Source of the DNA: Prevotella jejuni
Lineage (GTDB): Bacteria > Bacteroidota > Bacteroidia > Bacteroidales > Bacteroidaceae
Reading direction: 5' to 3'
DNA: 64,000 nt
Assembly: GCF_900187995.1 (NCBI RefSeq)
Contig: NZ_FZNZ01000010.1
Span: 1 to 64,000, forward strand
Shown: positions 18,128-26,853 of the stretch, piece after piece
Position numbering within the stretch: position 1 is the first letter of the stretch
How the letters are laid out: each line of letters begins with the position of its first letter
Made by a program: the position numbers and the translations under genes
The notes under the pieces: generated by a model
Seen by the model: only the letters and a program-made list of their open reading frames with translations
Told to the model about the DNA's origin: nothing
The model's database searches: none

Positions 18128-20551
18128 TTAGAACTTAAACAATGTACGTAAAGAGAAGTTTGCACCACGCTCATGGGCGTAGTATCTGAAGCGGTCGGTG
18201 TACTCCTTATAGAGTGCATTGAGTATGTTATCACCGACAATCATAAACTTCAACTCCTTATTCTGCGGCAGTCCGATACGCAGTTCAGCTGTCCCGTTCA
18301 GTAGGAAATAGGCTGGTGGCGAGTCTGGAACGAGGTCTTTATCAGGGTCAAAGCGGGTCTGCTTGGTCACATAGATACCTGAGAGCGACAGCGACGAACG
18401 ATACTTCTGAGGCTTCTTCAGCGGTAGCTCGTAGGTAGCAGAGAGTCCGTAACGGTCTGAAGGCATGAAGGGTAGCCAGTCATTGTGGGTTAGGTTGCGT
18501 GCAAACATCCATTCTCCCTTACCGACAAAGGTAAGTCCACGTACAGGCTTCACGGTTGCCTCGATATCACCACCATAGAGTTTCACATCGTCTTGGTCGT
18601 AGATAAACTTCGGATACTTACCACTTGGGTGGTTATGGAAGCGGTCCTTACCTTCTCCGATATGGTCGTATATATAGCTGTTGATACGTTGGAAGAAGAA
18701 GCTGGGCTCTACCGAGAACCAAGTATTCCTATATTTCGTACCTAACACGAGCTTATATCCACGCTCACTGGCAAGGTTCTTATTGCCTACTACCCAATAG
18801 GAACCGTCTTGAAGACCAATGGCATAGAGCTCATTGATATCTGGTGGGCGCCATGACCAACCGATATTCGCACGTGCATCCCACTTGTCACTGAACTGAT
18901 AGTGGGTAGCCAGGCTCATTGTGAAGTTACTATAGAGTTTGAAGTCGTCGTAGTAGGTGTAGTTGCTGAGGCTGCTATAGCCATTAACCGACAGTACACG
19001 GAAATCATAACGCATACCGAGTGCACACTGCAACCTGCCGAACTCGGCTTTATGAAGGAAATATCCGCCCATCGAAAGGGCTGCGAAGTTAGGGACGAAA
19101 GCCGGCTGCTTCGTACCGGGATAGTTGAAGTTCGTTTGGTAAGTATTTGAGAGACCAGCGTCAGTGGTCATCTTCCATAGTTTCCATTTAGCTTGCCAAA
19201 GTACGTCAAACTTATAGGTTTTCAGTATCAAGTCCTGCATTGGGATCCAACTCCACTGTGTCTTCTTTCGGTTCTCGAACTCTTGACGGAGGTTCTCTTG
19301 GAACGACAGCGTGAGATTTAGGTGATGGTTGGGGTTAAGCTCCCACTTGAGTTCACCCTTCAACGTCACGTGTTGCGACTGTTGGAACGGTGGTTTGATA
19401 TCGTAAGAGAAGGGTTTAACAGTCTCTGGGTCGGGTCGTCCGTACTCAAAGCGCTTTATCAACTGTGATAAGTCAGATATCTTACTGGCGTAATAGATGC
19501 CGCTTCGCTGATAGTAGATACTTGAGAAGAGCGTTGCTGTCAGTTTTCTTCCTTGCCAACCAGCTAAGGCTGAGAAACTGATGGTGTTATATCCCGTGTT
19601 ATTCAACACGTAGTCGGCGGTATGATAGTCGCCTCCTTTCGTGTACATACCGTGTAGGCGCAGGCCAAACTGCTTATAACCAGTCTCAACAGTACCCGAT
19701 CCACTGAAGCCACGGGCATTGGTATCGTAGCCTACATTGACGTTTCCATTGACCTTAATCTTCTTGTTTTCGTAGGGTAGGGGCGCATCGTTCAAGAGTA
19801 CTACACCACCCATCGCACCAAAGCCATAGCGAATACACTCGGCTCCCTTCACCACTTCTACCATGCTCGAACCTGTATAGTCAAGCTCTGGTGCATGGTC
19901 GGCACCCCAGCTTTGGCTTTCCAGACGTACACCATTGTTCATCAAGAGGATACGACTACTGTGCATACCTTGAATAACAGGCTTTGCTATCGTGTTTCCC
20001 GTACTGATAGAACTAACGCCGGGAATGGTTTCAAGGAGTTTTGCCAAGGAGGTTGCACCACCTTTCTCTAAGGCTTCTTGACTGATGGCAGACGACTGCT
20101 GCAACACTGTTGTGTGCCGTTTCAGGGCGGTAACAGTGACATTATCCAACTGCTTGGAGTCGTCCTTTAACTGTAAGGTTATCATGCGACTGTCAGGAAC
20201 ATTAACGACACGGGTCACAGACTTATACCCTACGTAGGTTACCGTCAGTTTTATGCGGTCGGCAGCACGCTTGAGTTTAATCGTACACTTACCATCGATG
20301 TCTGTCACCGAGGGATTTGAAACACCTTCGCAACGTACGACAGCACCGATGAGCGGCTCCTGCGACTGTTCAGAAACAACCCGAACGGTTACAGATGTTT
20401 TGACATCTTTGTCCTCATCCTCAACTGTTTCCTGCCCATGCACAGACGTGGCATGGACGTAGGTGGGCGGGAATAAGAACAAAGAACTTAAGAGAGTGGC
20501 GGACAGATAGTATCTGGCACGCCTTTCATAGTTCACTTTTAATTTGTTCAT
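18128..20551 (-). CDS. TonB-dependent outer membrane receptor, metal/heme type
   Basis: An 807-residue TonB-dependent receptor of the CirA/FepA-like class rather than the SusC class. Parts: signal peptide (about 1-42), carboxypeptidase-regulatory-like domain (about 50-135), plug (about 140-250) with IPGVSSISTGNTIAKPVIQG and SWGADHAPELD, and a 22-strand-type barrel ending in Phe. The GADHAPELD plug motif resembles receptors for zinc, heme or other metal complexes. It is first in an operon with two large lipoproteins and a DUF4876-like lipoprotein; there is no SusD. The start at 20551 follows a promoter at 20717-20747 and a leader of about 160 bases. Substrate is unknown; a metal or heme is the best guess given the His-rich partner. 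Confidence 0.9.
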   Translation of the reverse strand: MNKLKVNYERRARYYLSATLLSSLFLFPPTYVHATSVHGQETVEDEDKDVKTSVTVRVVSEQSQEPLIGAVVRCEGVSNPSVTDIDGKCTIKLKRAADRIKLTVTYVGYKSVTRVVNVPDSRMITLQLKDDSKQLDNVTVTALKRHTTVLQQSSAISQEALEKGGATSLAKLLETIPGVSSISTGNTIAKPVIQGMHSSRILLMNNGVRLESQSWGADHAPELDYTGSSMVEVVKGAECIRYGFGAMGGVVLLNDAPLPYENKKIKVNGNVNVGYDTNARGFSGSGTVETGYKQFGLRLHGMYTKGGDYHTADYVLNNTGYNTISFSALAGWQGRKLTATLFSSIYYQRSGIYYASKISDLSQLIKRFEYGRPDPETVKPFSYDIKPPFQQSQHVTLKGELKWELNPNHHLNLTLSFQENLRQEFENRKKTQWSWIPMQDLILKTYKFDVLWQAKWKLWKMTTDAGLSNTYQTNFNYPGTKQPAFVPNFAALSMGGYFLHKAEFGRLQCALGMRYDFRVLSVNGYSSLSNYTYYDDFKLYSNFTMSLATHYQFSDKWDARANIGWSWRPPDINELYAIGLQDGSYWVVGNKNLASERGYKLVLGTKYRNTWFSVEPSFFFQRINSYIYDHIGEGKDRFHNHPSGKYPKFIYDQDDVKLYGGDIEATVKPVRGLTFVGKGEWMFARNLTHNDWLPFMPSDRYGLSATYELPLKKPQKYRSSLSLSGIYVTKQTRFDPDKDLVPDSPPAYFLLNGTAELRIGLPQNKELKFMIVGDNILNALYKEYTDRFRYYAHERGANFSLRTLFKF

Positions 20552-20710
20552 ATATACTCAGATTACAAATAGGTTTTTAATGAGTAGACATCAATCTCTC
20601 CCTACTTTCGCAGCAAGAGAACCGAGTCCATATAGTTTACCCAGGCTTAAGACTAAGTCACAGGTGTCTGCAAATGAAGTCAGCCTTGTATCTTCTTTTT
20701 TTACGATAAG
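20552..20710 (-). promoter_or_regulatory. Long structured leader of the TonB receptor operon
   Basis: The ~160-base untranslated leader can close with AGACA...TGTCT and carries an inner TTCTCTT/GGGAGAG helix with GCTGCGAAAGTA in the loop. I looked for the cobalamin and TPP riboswitch cores and did not find convincing matches. Kept as a candidate regulatory leader. Confidence 0.3.
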
Positions 20711-20716
20711 CGTCTG

Positions 20717-20747
20717 CAAAGGTATAGAAAATATATATATCGTCCAA
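20717..20747 (-). promoter_or_regulatory. Promoter of the TonB receptor operon
   Basis: On the minus strand TTG (20747-20745), 20 bases, then TACCTTTG (20724-20717). The predicted transcript has a ~160-base leader with paired AGACA / TGTCT ends and an inner TTCTCTT / GGGAGAG helix, so post-initiation control is possible. Confidence 0.65.
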
Positions 20748-21323
20748 TACTTACTTTTAATGAATTTGCAAAATCATCATTTTTAGGTAGGTGAAGGGGT
20801 AATAGAGACCTCACCCCCAGCCCCTCTCCGAGTGGAGAGGGGAGTGATTAGCGAGGTTACCCCTCCCCCTTCCCCCAGCTGGCCCCTCCCCCTTCCCCCA
20901 GCTGGCCCCTCCCCCTTCCCCTCCCCCAAAGGGAGGGGCGTAATCACCGAGATACCCCTATAAGAAGGATATAGGCTACTTGTTGTCCCTTATTCGTGCC
21001 AACATTAGCAGTAACGCTCTGTGAACTCTGTATGCCGGAGGCCTTCTGTGGACTCGAAATGTGCGCCAAAAAACTCCGTGAACTCTGTGTGCTCTGTGAG
21101 AGATAAACCTATCCAGCGTGAGAGAAAGACCTCACCACGCCCCATGCAAGCAGCCCAATAGGGGTAACCTCACATACTACGCCCCTCCCTACGGGGGAGG
21201 GGTTGGGGGAGGGGCCGTAGTTTGCTCTATGAGAGAAAGAACAGTTCTATGTGAAAAAGGAAAGGTATTCAAGTAAACAGGAAATGTCAGGATATTTCAC
21301 AATTCATATCCGTCTCTTTTCGA

Positions 21324-21433
21324 AGAAACGCTCTTCTTGAACGAAGAAGACGCCCTTCAACATTCGAGAACATGCCTTTCATGGAACAAGAACATGCCCT
21401 TCTTGATGCAAGAAGGGCATGTTCTTAAACGCT
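21324..21433. repeat. 22 bp tandem array, GAACATGCCCTTC family, copy 3
   Basis: Exact 22 bp units start at 21346, 21368, 21390 and 21412, with a weaker one before them. The last unit is inverted (GAAGGGCATGTTC), so 21388-21405 and 21409-21426 form a perfect 18 bp stem with a 3-base loop. Confidence 0.75.
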
Positions 21434-21654
21434 GTTTATAACGTACTGATTTATTGAAGGTTATAGAGTAGGTGATAGAAGAGGCTACGCCTACTTCATG
21501 GGGATGATTAACACTATTCGATGTAATGATTTTTTACGGCTCAGTTAGCTCACCGAAGAAAGGGGACAATTACCTTTCTGCATTCATCAACAGCTCATAA
21601 AGGAGAATAGAAAACACCACTAATGAGTGGTAGGAACTAAGAATAAGAGTACTA

Positions 21655-21918
21655 AAAAAGCCCATATACCACTCCGCTCATCTATCCTCTTAATGGAAAG
21701 GAGCGAAGGGAGGTGTAACAAAAAGGGCATACACCACACCCACACACCTATCCTTGTAATGGAAAGGAGCGAAGGAAGGTGTGTCTAAAAAAGGTACATA
21801 CTACTCCCGACAGATATCCTCTTAATGGAAAGGAGTTAAGGAACATGTAGTAAAAAGCTCACACACCACTCCCACACACCTATCCACATAATAGAAAGGA
21901 GCGAAGGGGAGGTGGTGA
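21655..21918. repeat. 66 bp tandem repeat, four units
   Basis: TAATGGAAAGGAGCGAAGG-type anchors start at 21691, 21757, 21823 and 21889, exactly 66 bases apart. Unit sequence is unrelated to the 66 bp repeat at 13224. Confidence 0.8.
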
Positions 21919-21971
21919 TGAAACAGCCCTCACCACCTTATTATATTATATATACTGTCTGACGAAGCCGA

Positions 21972-22907
21972 TTACTTCCAGTTATGTCCTACTAATTTAG
22001 ACACGGAGTTAGTAGTCATTACGGCGCCCATCACCTTTGACTTGATAGAAGAACTATACTCTGTGGCCCAGCCAGAAGGGAGGAGACGGGTCGTAATCGT
22101 ACCGGCACCGTCCATTTTCGTTAGTCCCATCTTCTTCATCATCAACCATCCTTGCTCGAACTTAGCTATCATCGACTCGTCAGAACCCATCAGTTTCATC
22201 TTGTCAATGAGGAAACCTTTCACGTCGTCTTCGCTCATGTTGTTCTGTGTCTTACCTATGATGACGAGCTCGTTAGGCTCCTTAGTCACCTCGTATGTGA
22301 CGATTGACTTTATTCCTTGCTGATTGACATCCTCTTTATCACCTGTCTTTAGCGTCTTACCAAAGAGGTTGAAGAAGGTTGAATGTTCCATTATTTCAAT
22401 GAAAGTCTGCTTGGTTAGCATGTTGTTGAGCGACATCGCCATCTTATATTTAGGCAGGCTCTGCTCTAACTGAGGCTTTTCTTTATAGATAGAGTCGATG
22501 AACGCCATCACAAGCTTGCTCACACTGGCCTGCACCTCCTCAAAGTTTAGGATGTCGGTCACCTTTCCGTTGGCATCAGTCTTTACTCGCATAGGAACAT
22601 TACCAAAGTATTGACTCACTATGGTCTGCGTCTGCAAGGCAGTTGACTGGTCGCCTTCAGTCTTAACGTCCTTGGTTTTCAATTCGATAACATATCCATC
22701 CGCATTGGCCTCCTTCACGGTAATGACGGTGTTACTACTCGTCTTGAGCGACTGGTCGCCACCGCCCATAGGTGTTGAGAGCTTCGCTTCCGACACAGTC
22801 GAATAAGTAGCTTGTTCGCCTTTCTGAAACTTAGCCTTGATGAGTGTCTGAGCGTTTAATGCTGTCAGAGCAAGGAGGAAAACAAAAGTAAGAAGTGACT
22901 TTTTCAT
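21972..22907 (-). CDS. Secreted protein of unknown function (DUF6263-like)
   Basis: A 311-residue exported protein: signal MKKSLLTFVFLLALTALNAQ, then a beta-rich body with KGEQATYSTVSE and a C-terminal TRLLPSGWATEYSSSIKSK. The pattern resembles periplasmic DUF6263-type proteins of Bacteroidota, but I hold that name loosely. No catalytic motif is visible and there is no lipobox. The gene stands alone between a repeat region and the proS terminator. Confidence 0.65.
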   Translation of the reverse strand: MKKSLLTFVFLLALTALNAQTLIKAKFQKGEQATYSTVSEAKLSTPMGGGDQSLKTSSNTVITVKEANADGYVIELKTKDVKTEGDQSTALQTQTIVSQYFGNVPMRVKTDANGKVTDILNFEEVQASVSKLVMAFIDSIYKEKPQLEQSLPKYKMAMSLNNMLTKQTFIEIMEHSTFFNLFGKTLKTGDKEDVNQQGIKSIVTYEVTKEPNELVIIGKTQNNMSEDDVKGFLIDKMKLMGSDESMIAKFEQGWLMMKKMGLTKMDGAGTITTRLLPSGWATEYSSSIKSKVMGAVMTTNSVSKLVGHNWK

Positions 22908-22992
22908 AATTGATAATGTTTAAGTTAGTTGCTATGAATGTAAGGGCTGATAGGCTCGATAGGCCTTCCTGCCATCCTCTCAAAAGCAAAAA

Positions 22993-23032
22993 CCAGCATT
23001 ACCGAGGGCTATAAAGACCCTCGACAATGCCA
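22993..23032 (-). terminator. Rho-independent terminator of proS
   Basis: On the minus strand a GGCATT...CGAGGG / CCCTCG...AATGCTGG stem is followed by TTTTTGCTTTT, starting about 10 bases after the proS stop. Pairing is strong in both orientations. Confidence 0.75.
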
Positions 23033-23043
23033 GTTTTCGTTTA

Positions 23044-24525
23044 TTAATATGACCTTGCGATGATGACACGATACTTAGCAGGCTTGCCGCTAACCATGTC
23101 GACGCCTGGAGTCTGCTCGAACATATAAGGGACACAACGGATGGTTGCCTGCGTGTCTTCCTTTATCTTCGCTTCAGTCTCCTCTGTTCCGTCCCAGTGA
23201 CAGAGGAAGAAACCACCATCCTTTACTCTCTCCTTGAACTCATCATAGTTCTCACACTCATAGATATGAGCGTCGCGGAAGTCCTTGGCCTTCTTGAAGA
23301 TATTAGCTTGAATGTCGTCGAGAAGGTTCTTGATGTGCTCTACGATGCCATCAAAACTTAGGCTTTCCTTCTCAAGCGTATCACGGCGCATCACCTCAAT
23401 GGTGTTGTTCTCTAAGTCACGACCACCCATAGCAAGACGTACAGGTACACCCTTAAGCTCATAGTCAGCGAACTTGAAGCCTGGACGCTTATTATCGGTA
23501 TCGTCATACTTGACGGTGATTCCCAACTCACGGAGCTGGTCGATGACTGGTTGTAGCTTGGCTGTCAGTTCCTTCAACTGCTCTTCACCCTTGAAGATAG
23601 GTACGATAACCACCTGAATAGGCGCAATCTTTGGAGGGAGAACGAGACCGTTATCGTCAGAGTGGGTCATGATGAGCGCACCAATCAATCGAGTACTAAC
23701 ACCCCATGAAGTGGCCCATACATACTCTGGCTTGTTCTCCTTATTAAGGAAGGTGACGTCGAAAGACTTTGCAAAGTTCTGTCCCAAGAAGTGAGAAGTA
23801 CCACTTTGAAGGGCCTTACCATCCTGCATCATGGCCTCGATGGTATAGGTATCCAATGCACCCGCAAAGCGTTCTGTCTCGCTCTTAACGCCCTGTACGA
23901 CAGGAACAGCGAGCCATTTCTCAGCAAAGTCAGCATAGACACGCAACATTGTCTGTGCCTCCTTCTCAGCCTCCTCACGTGTTGCGTGAGCGGTGTGACC
24001 CTCCTGCCAGAGGAACTCAGACGTGCGAAGGAATGGACGAGTGCGCATCTCCCAACGCATCACATTACACCACTGGTTGCACATCAACGGCAGATCGCGC
24101 CATGAATGTATCCAGTTTTTATAGGTGTTCCAGATGATTGTCTCACTTGTAGGGCGTATGATCAGTTCTTCCTCGAGCTTCGCATTAGGGTCGACCTGTA
24201 CGGCGTTGCCATCTTCAGTAGCCTTCAAGCGATAGTGAGTAACCACGGCACACTCCTTGGCAAAGCCCTTCACGTGTTCAGCCTCACGTGAGAGAAAGCT
24301 CTTAGGGATTAACATTGGGAAGTAAGCATTCTGTACTCCGGTCTCCTTAAACATCTTATCAAGCTGCGCTTGTATCTTCTCCCAGATAGCATAACCGTAT
24401 GGTTTGATAACCATACAACCACGTACAGCAGACTGTTCAATCAAGTCTGCCTTTATTACTAAGTCATTGTACCATTGAGAGTAGTTGTCGGCTCTCTTGG
24501 TAAGTTCTTTCAGTTCTTTTGCCAT
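23044..24525 (-). CDS. proS: Prolyl-tRNA synthetase, archaeal/eukaryotic type
   Basis: A 493-residue class II prolyl-tRNA synthetase charging tRNA-Pro in the cytoplasm. It is the short form without the bacterial insertion domain: class II motif 2 is seen around [26 protein letters not shown], motif 3 around [20 protein letters not shown], followed by an anticodon-binding domain ([10 protein letters not shown]) and a C-terminal zinc-like domain ending in RVIIARSY, the Tyr-terminal extension usual for this form. Start [23 protein letters not shown] is standard. It is transcribed alone with a terminator just downstream. Single-copy housekeeping function; identification is firm. Confidence 0.97.
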   Translation of the reverse strand: MAKELKELTKRADNYSQWYNDLVIKADLIEQSAVRGCMVIKPYGYAIWEKIQAQLDKMFKETGVQNAYFPMLIPKSFLSREAEHVKGFAKECAVVTHYRLKATEDGNAVQVDPNAKLEEELIIRPTSETIIWNTYKNWIHSWRDLPLMCNQWCNVMRWEMRTRPFLRTSEFLWQEGHTAHATREEAEKEAQTMLRVYADFAEKWLAVPVVQGVKSETERFAGALDTYTIEAMMQDGKALQSGTSHFLGQNFAKSFDVTFLNKENKPEYVWATSWGVSTRLIGALIMTHSDDNGLVLPPKIAPIQVVIVPIFKGEEQLKELTAKLQPVIDQLRELGITVKYDDTDNKRPGFKFADYELKGVPVRLAMGGRDLENNTIEVMRRDTLEKESLSFDGIVEHIKNLLDDIQANIFKKAKDFRDAHIYECENYDEFKERVKDGGFFLCHWDGTEETEAKIKEDTQATIRCVPYMFEQTPGVDMVSGKPAKYRVIIARSY

Positions 24526-24595
24526 AAATACTTTATTCTATTCTTTTACTTTACTCTTTTAGGGGATTTCCCACGTTGTTATAGGTGTTTCCCTT

Positions 24596-24625
24596 TTGCC
24601 ATTATGGCGTGAAACACTAACTTTG
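24596..24625 (+). promoter_or_regulatory. Plus-strand promoter candidate
   Basis: TTG (24596-24598), 19 bases, TAACTTTG (24618-24625). It would start a transcript near 24632 that begins with the foldable segment, either as a small RNA or as a long leader for the OmpA-like gene. Confidence 0.45.
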
Positions 24626-24780
24626 CACACAGATACAACTGGGATAAGCGAGCCTACGGGAGTCTTTCTCCCACCTACTTCGGCCAGTCTATCTATTGCG
24701 AAAATAATGCAAATGAGTGCAAACGAAGCTTGTCTCTATTTGCCGAGTTGGCTTATTTTCTGCAAAAATACAAAAAAATG

Positions 24781-24811
24781 TTGGCAATAAGGGCCCTATG
24801 GCGTATATTTG
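24781..24811 (+). promoter_or_regulatory. Promoter of the OmpA-like lipoprotein gene
   Basis: TTG (24781-24783), 20 bases, TATATTTG (24804-24811), predicting a start near 24818 and an ~85-base leader. Confidence 0.6.
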
Positions 24812-24902
24812 TTTAACTTTGCATGAATTAAAATGAATTAAGGCACGGTCGTTGACCATGCTGAATAAGGTAAAAGATAATAGTCATTTAATACGTTTGA
24901 TT

Positions 24903-25580
24903 ATGAAGAATATGAAGATGATGGCAGCAGGAATGTGTCTCCTCACTGTCGTAAGTTGTCAGACAAAACAAGGTACAGGATCATTAATCGGAGGCGGTGC
25001 TGGTGCAGCATTGGGCGGCATCGTTGGTCAAATAATAGGTCATAACGGTAAGAGTACAGCTATTGGTGCAGCCATTGGTGGCGCTGTTGGTGCAGGAGCG
25101 GGAGCCCTCATCGGTCGTCACATGGACAAGGTAGCACGCGAGGCATCGCAGCAGTTGCCTAATGCACGTGTCGATAAGGTGACAGATGCGAACGGTTTAG
25201 ACTGCGTGAAGGTGACCTTCGACTCAGGTATCCTCTTCCCTCTGAATGGTTCAAACCTAAGTGCTTCGGCCAAGAACGACCTCACGAAGTTTGCTTCCCT
25301 CATGCAACGCAACTCTAACTGTGACGTTGCTATACAGGGCTACACCGACGCTTCAGGTAATGACAACATTAATGTCCCATTGTCACAGCGTCGTGCTGAA
25401 GCCGTGTCATCCTATCTGAAAGGTCGCGGAGTAAGCAGTCGTCAGATCCGTTCAGTACAGGGCTTCGGTAGTGCGAACCCTATTGAGAACAAGACTATCA
25501 GCCAGGCTAACCGCCGTGTAGAGGTCTACCTCTATGCATCCTCTGAGATGGTACGTCAGGCAAACAATGGTTCTTTATAA
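24903..25580 (+). CDS. OmpA-family peptidoglycan-binding lipoprotein with glycine zipper
   Basis: A 225-residue lipoprotein: signal with lipobox VVSC (Cys19), a Gly/Ala-rich membrane-like zipper (about 24-75, GGGAGAALGGIVGQIIG), then an OmpA-type C-terminal domain (about 100-215) with GYTDASG, SQRRAEAVSSYL and NRRVEVYL. The OmpA domain ties the outer membrane to peptidoglycan. I chose ATG at 24903 because it starts the lipoprotein signal; readings from 24852 add an unlikely N-terminal tail. The gene is monocistronic, with two hairpins behind it. Confidence 0.9.
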   Translation: MKNMKMMAAGMCLLTVVSCQTKQGTGSLIGGGAGAALGGIVGQIIGHNGKSTAIGAAIGGAVGAGAGALIGRHMDKVAREASQQLPNARVDKVTDANGLDCVKVTFDSGILFPLNGSNLSASAKNDLTKFASLMQRNSNCDVAIQGYTDASGNDNINVPLSQRRAEAVSSYLKGRGVSSRQIRSVQGFGSANPIENKTISQANRRVEVYLYASSEMVRQANNGSL

Positions 25581-25598
25581 GTAATCAATAGATACAAC

Positions 25599-25684
25599 GG
25601 GACAGTCGTCTCTCGTCTGTCCCAATAAACTTTGCTAATAAAATCTTTTCTAAGGGATATTGCCGAGGCAGTATCCCTTTTTCT
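25599..25684 (+). terminator. Terminator region after the OmpA-like gene
   Basis: First hairpin GGGACAG / CTGTCCC (25599-25624); second, stronger: AAGGGATA-TTGCC / GGCA-GTATCCCTT (25653-25684), running into TTTTTCTTT. The second is a typical rho-independent terminator. Confidence 0.7.
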
Positions 25685-25758
25685 TTGGAAAAGAAGAGGC
25701 GACACTCCATGCTTATTCCCCACGAATATGTAAAGAGTTTTCGCCATACTCGAATCCA

Positions 25759-25868
25759 GTATATGCCCTTCATGCTTCAAGAACATGCCCTTCAACGTTC
25801 GAGAACATGCCCTTCTTGCCCCTTGAAGACGCCCTTCTTGATGCTTGATAAGGCCCTTCTTGCTTCGA
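25759..25868. repeat. 22 bp tandem array, GAACATGCCCTTC family, copy 4
   Basis: Five units of exactly 22 bp at 25759, 25781, 25803, 25825 and 25847; all contain the GCCCTTC core at the same place (TATGCCCTTC, ACATGCCCTTC, AGACGCCCTTC, AAGGCCCTTC), with the remainder variable. Confidence 0.8.
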
Positions 25869-26476
25869 GTCTATAAGTGATTGATTTCTTGTTAGTTGCG
25901 ATTTAGATTTTTAATTATATCATTCTATATCCGTAAGGGATTTCTTATGCGTTTTTGTCAGGTTTTTTCAAGAACGCAGGAAATCTATTGGGTGCTTTAT
26001 TTCTCACAGATTTTCACAGATGAACAGAAGCCTTTCAGCGAACAGGGAGAGCACGCAGAGAAATGGTGGCCCCTCCCCGTCCCCAGCTGGCCCCTCCCCC
26101 TTCCCCTCCCCAAAAGGGAGGGGCGTGATCACCGAGATACCCCTATTGAGTGGATGTAGGCTTCGTGTTGTCCCTTGTTAGTATCTACGATAGCTGAAAC
26201 GCTCTGTGTTCTCTGTATGCCGAAGGCGTTCTGTGGGCTCGAAACGTGCGCCAAAAGGCTCAGTGAACTCTGTGCGCTCTGTGAGAGAAAAAAATATCTA
26301 ACATGAGAGAATGAAATGTCTTCTGTGAGAGAAAAAACTGCCCAGCAAGTCTCAAGCGTCCCTTTTTTCATTGAGGGTGCATTCTATTTCTCACAGATTT
26401 ACACAGATGAGCAGAACACACAAAGTTTCACAGAGACGTTAAGTCAACCGATATCACAGAACGTTACAGCCAACAG

Positions 26477-26643
26477 AAGCCTCACCCCCTGCCCCTCTCC
26501 GATTGGAGAGGGAGTGATTACCGAGATACCCCTACATGTCCTCCAGATGTTCAGCGGCCCATCTCCTATCATTAGCAGGCCAAAAGGGGTAACCTCACAT
26601 ACTACTCCCCTCTCCATTCGGAGAGGGGCTGGGGGTGAGGCCT
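26477..26643. repeat. GC-rich palindromic element, GCCTCACC subtype
   Basis: Arms GCCTCACCCCCTGCCCC...GATACCCCTA and AGGGGTAACCTCACA...GGGGGTGAGGC face each other across a ~60-base centre. Relative to 7974-8138 the whole element is inverted. Confidence 0.65.
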
Positions 26644-26853
26644 CTGTGAACTCTGTATGCCGGAGGCCTTCTGTGGGTTAGAAACTGTGCGCAAAAATGC
26701 TCTGTAAGATCTGTGGGCTCTGTGAGAGAAAGAATTACCTAAGAACCATGTTAGCAGCCCGATAGGGGTAACCTCACATACTACTCCCCTCTCCATTCGG
26801 AGAGGGGTTGGGGGTGAGGCCGCTTGTTTAGAGATGTTCCCACAGCTCCAATC

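Larger units (their letters stand above)
20790..21971. repeat. Composite noncoding repeat region
   Basis: No real gene. GC-rich palindrome arms (20803-20961) with repeated CAGCTGGCCCC joints, CACAGA arms (about 21010-21130, reversed relative to other copies), a GC arm (21157-21214), a 22 bp array with a perfect hairpin (21324-21433), and a 66 bp array (about 21655-21918). Confidence 0.7.
24526..24902. promoter_or_regulatory. Divergent promoter region between proS and the OmpA-like gene
   Basis: 377 bases without a gene. It holds two plus-strand promoters (24596-24625; 24781-24811) and, between them, a foldable segment: outer stem AGATACAACTGG / CCAGTCTATCT (24630-24693 region) enclosing a GGGAG-TCTTT-CTCCC hairpin. 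No well-spaced minus-strand promoter for proS was found; TATTTTTG at 24770-24763 is the best -7 candidate. Confidence 0.4.
25685..26853. repeat. Composite noncoding repeat region between convergent genes
   Basis: No real gene. A 22 bp array (25759-25868), a CACAGATTTTCACAG arm near 26010, GC-rich arms (26068-26155), CACAGA/TCTGTG arms (about 26200-26290 and 26390-26460), a full GC palindrome (26477-26643), another CACAGA arm, and a final GC arm (26763-26821). Confidence 0.7.

Noticed and set aside
20552..20747. Cobalamin or TPP riboswitch
   Set aside because: Conserved core motifs of either class are absent; only a generic foldable leader remains.
25759..25868. CRISPR array
   Set aside because: Units are 22 bp in direct contact with no long spacers, no cas genes are seen, and the constant part is too short.
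25660..25876. Two overlapping plus-strand ORFs of about 62 residues
   Set aside because: They read through the terminator and the 22 bp array behind the OmpA-like gene.
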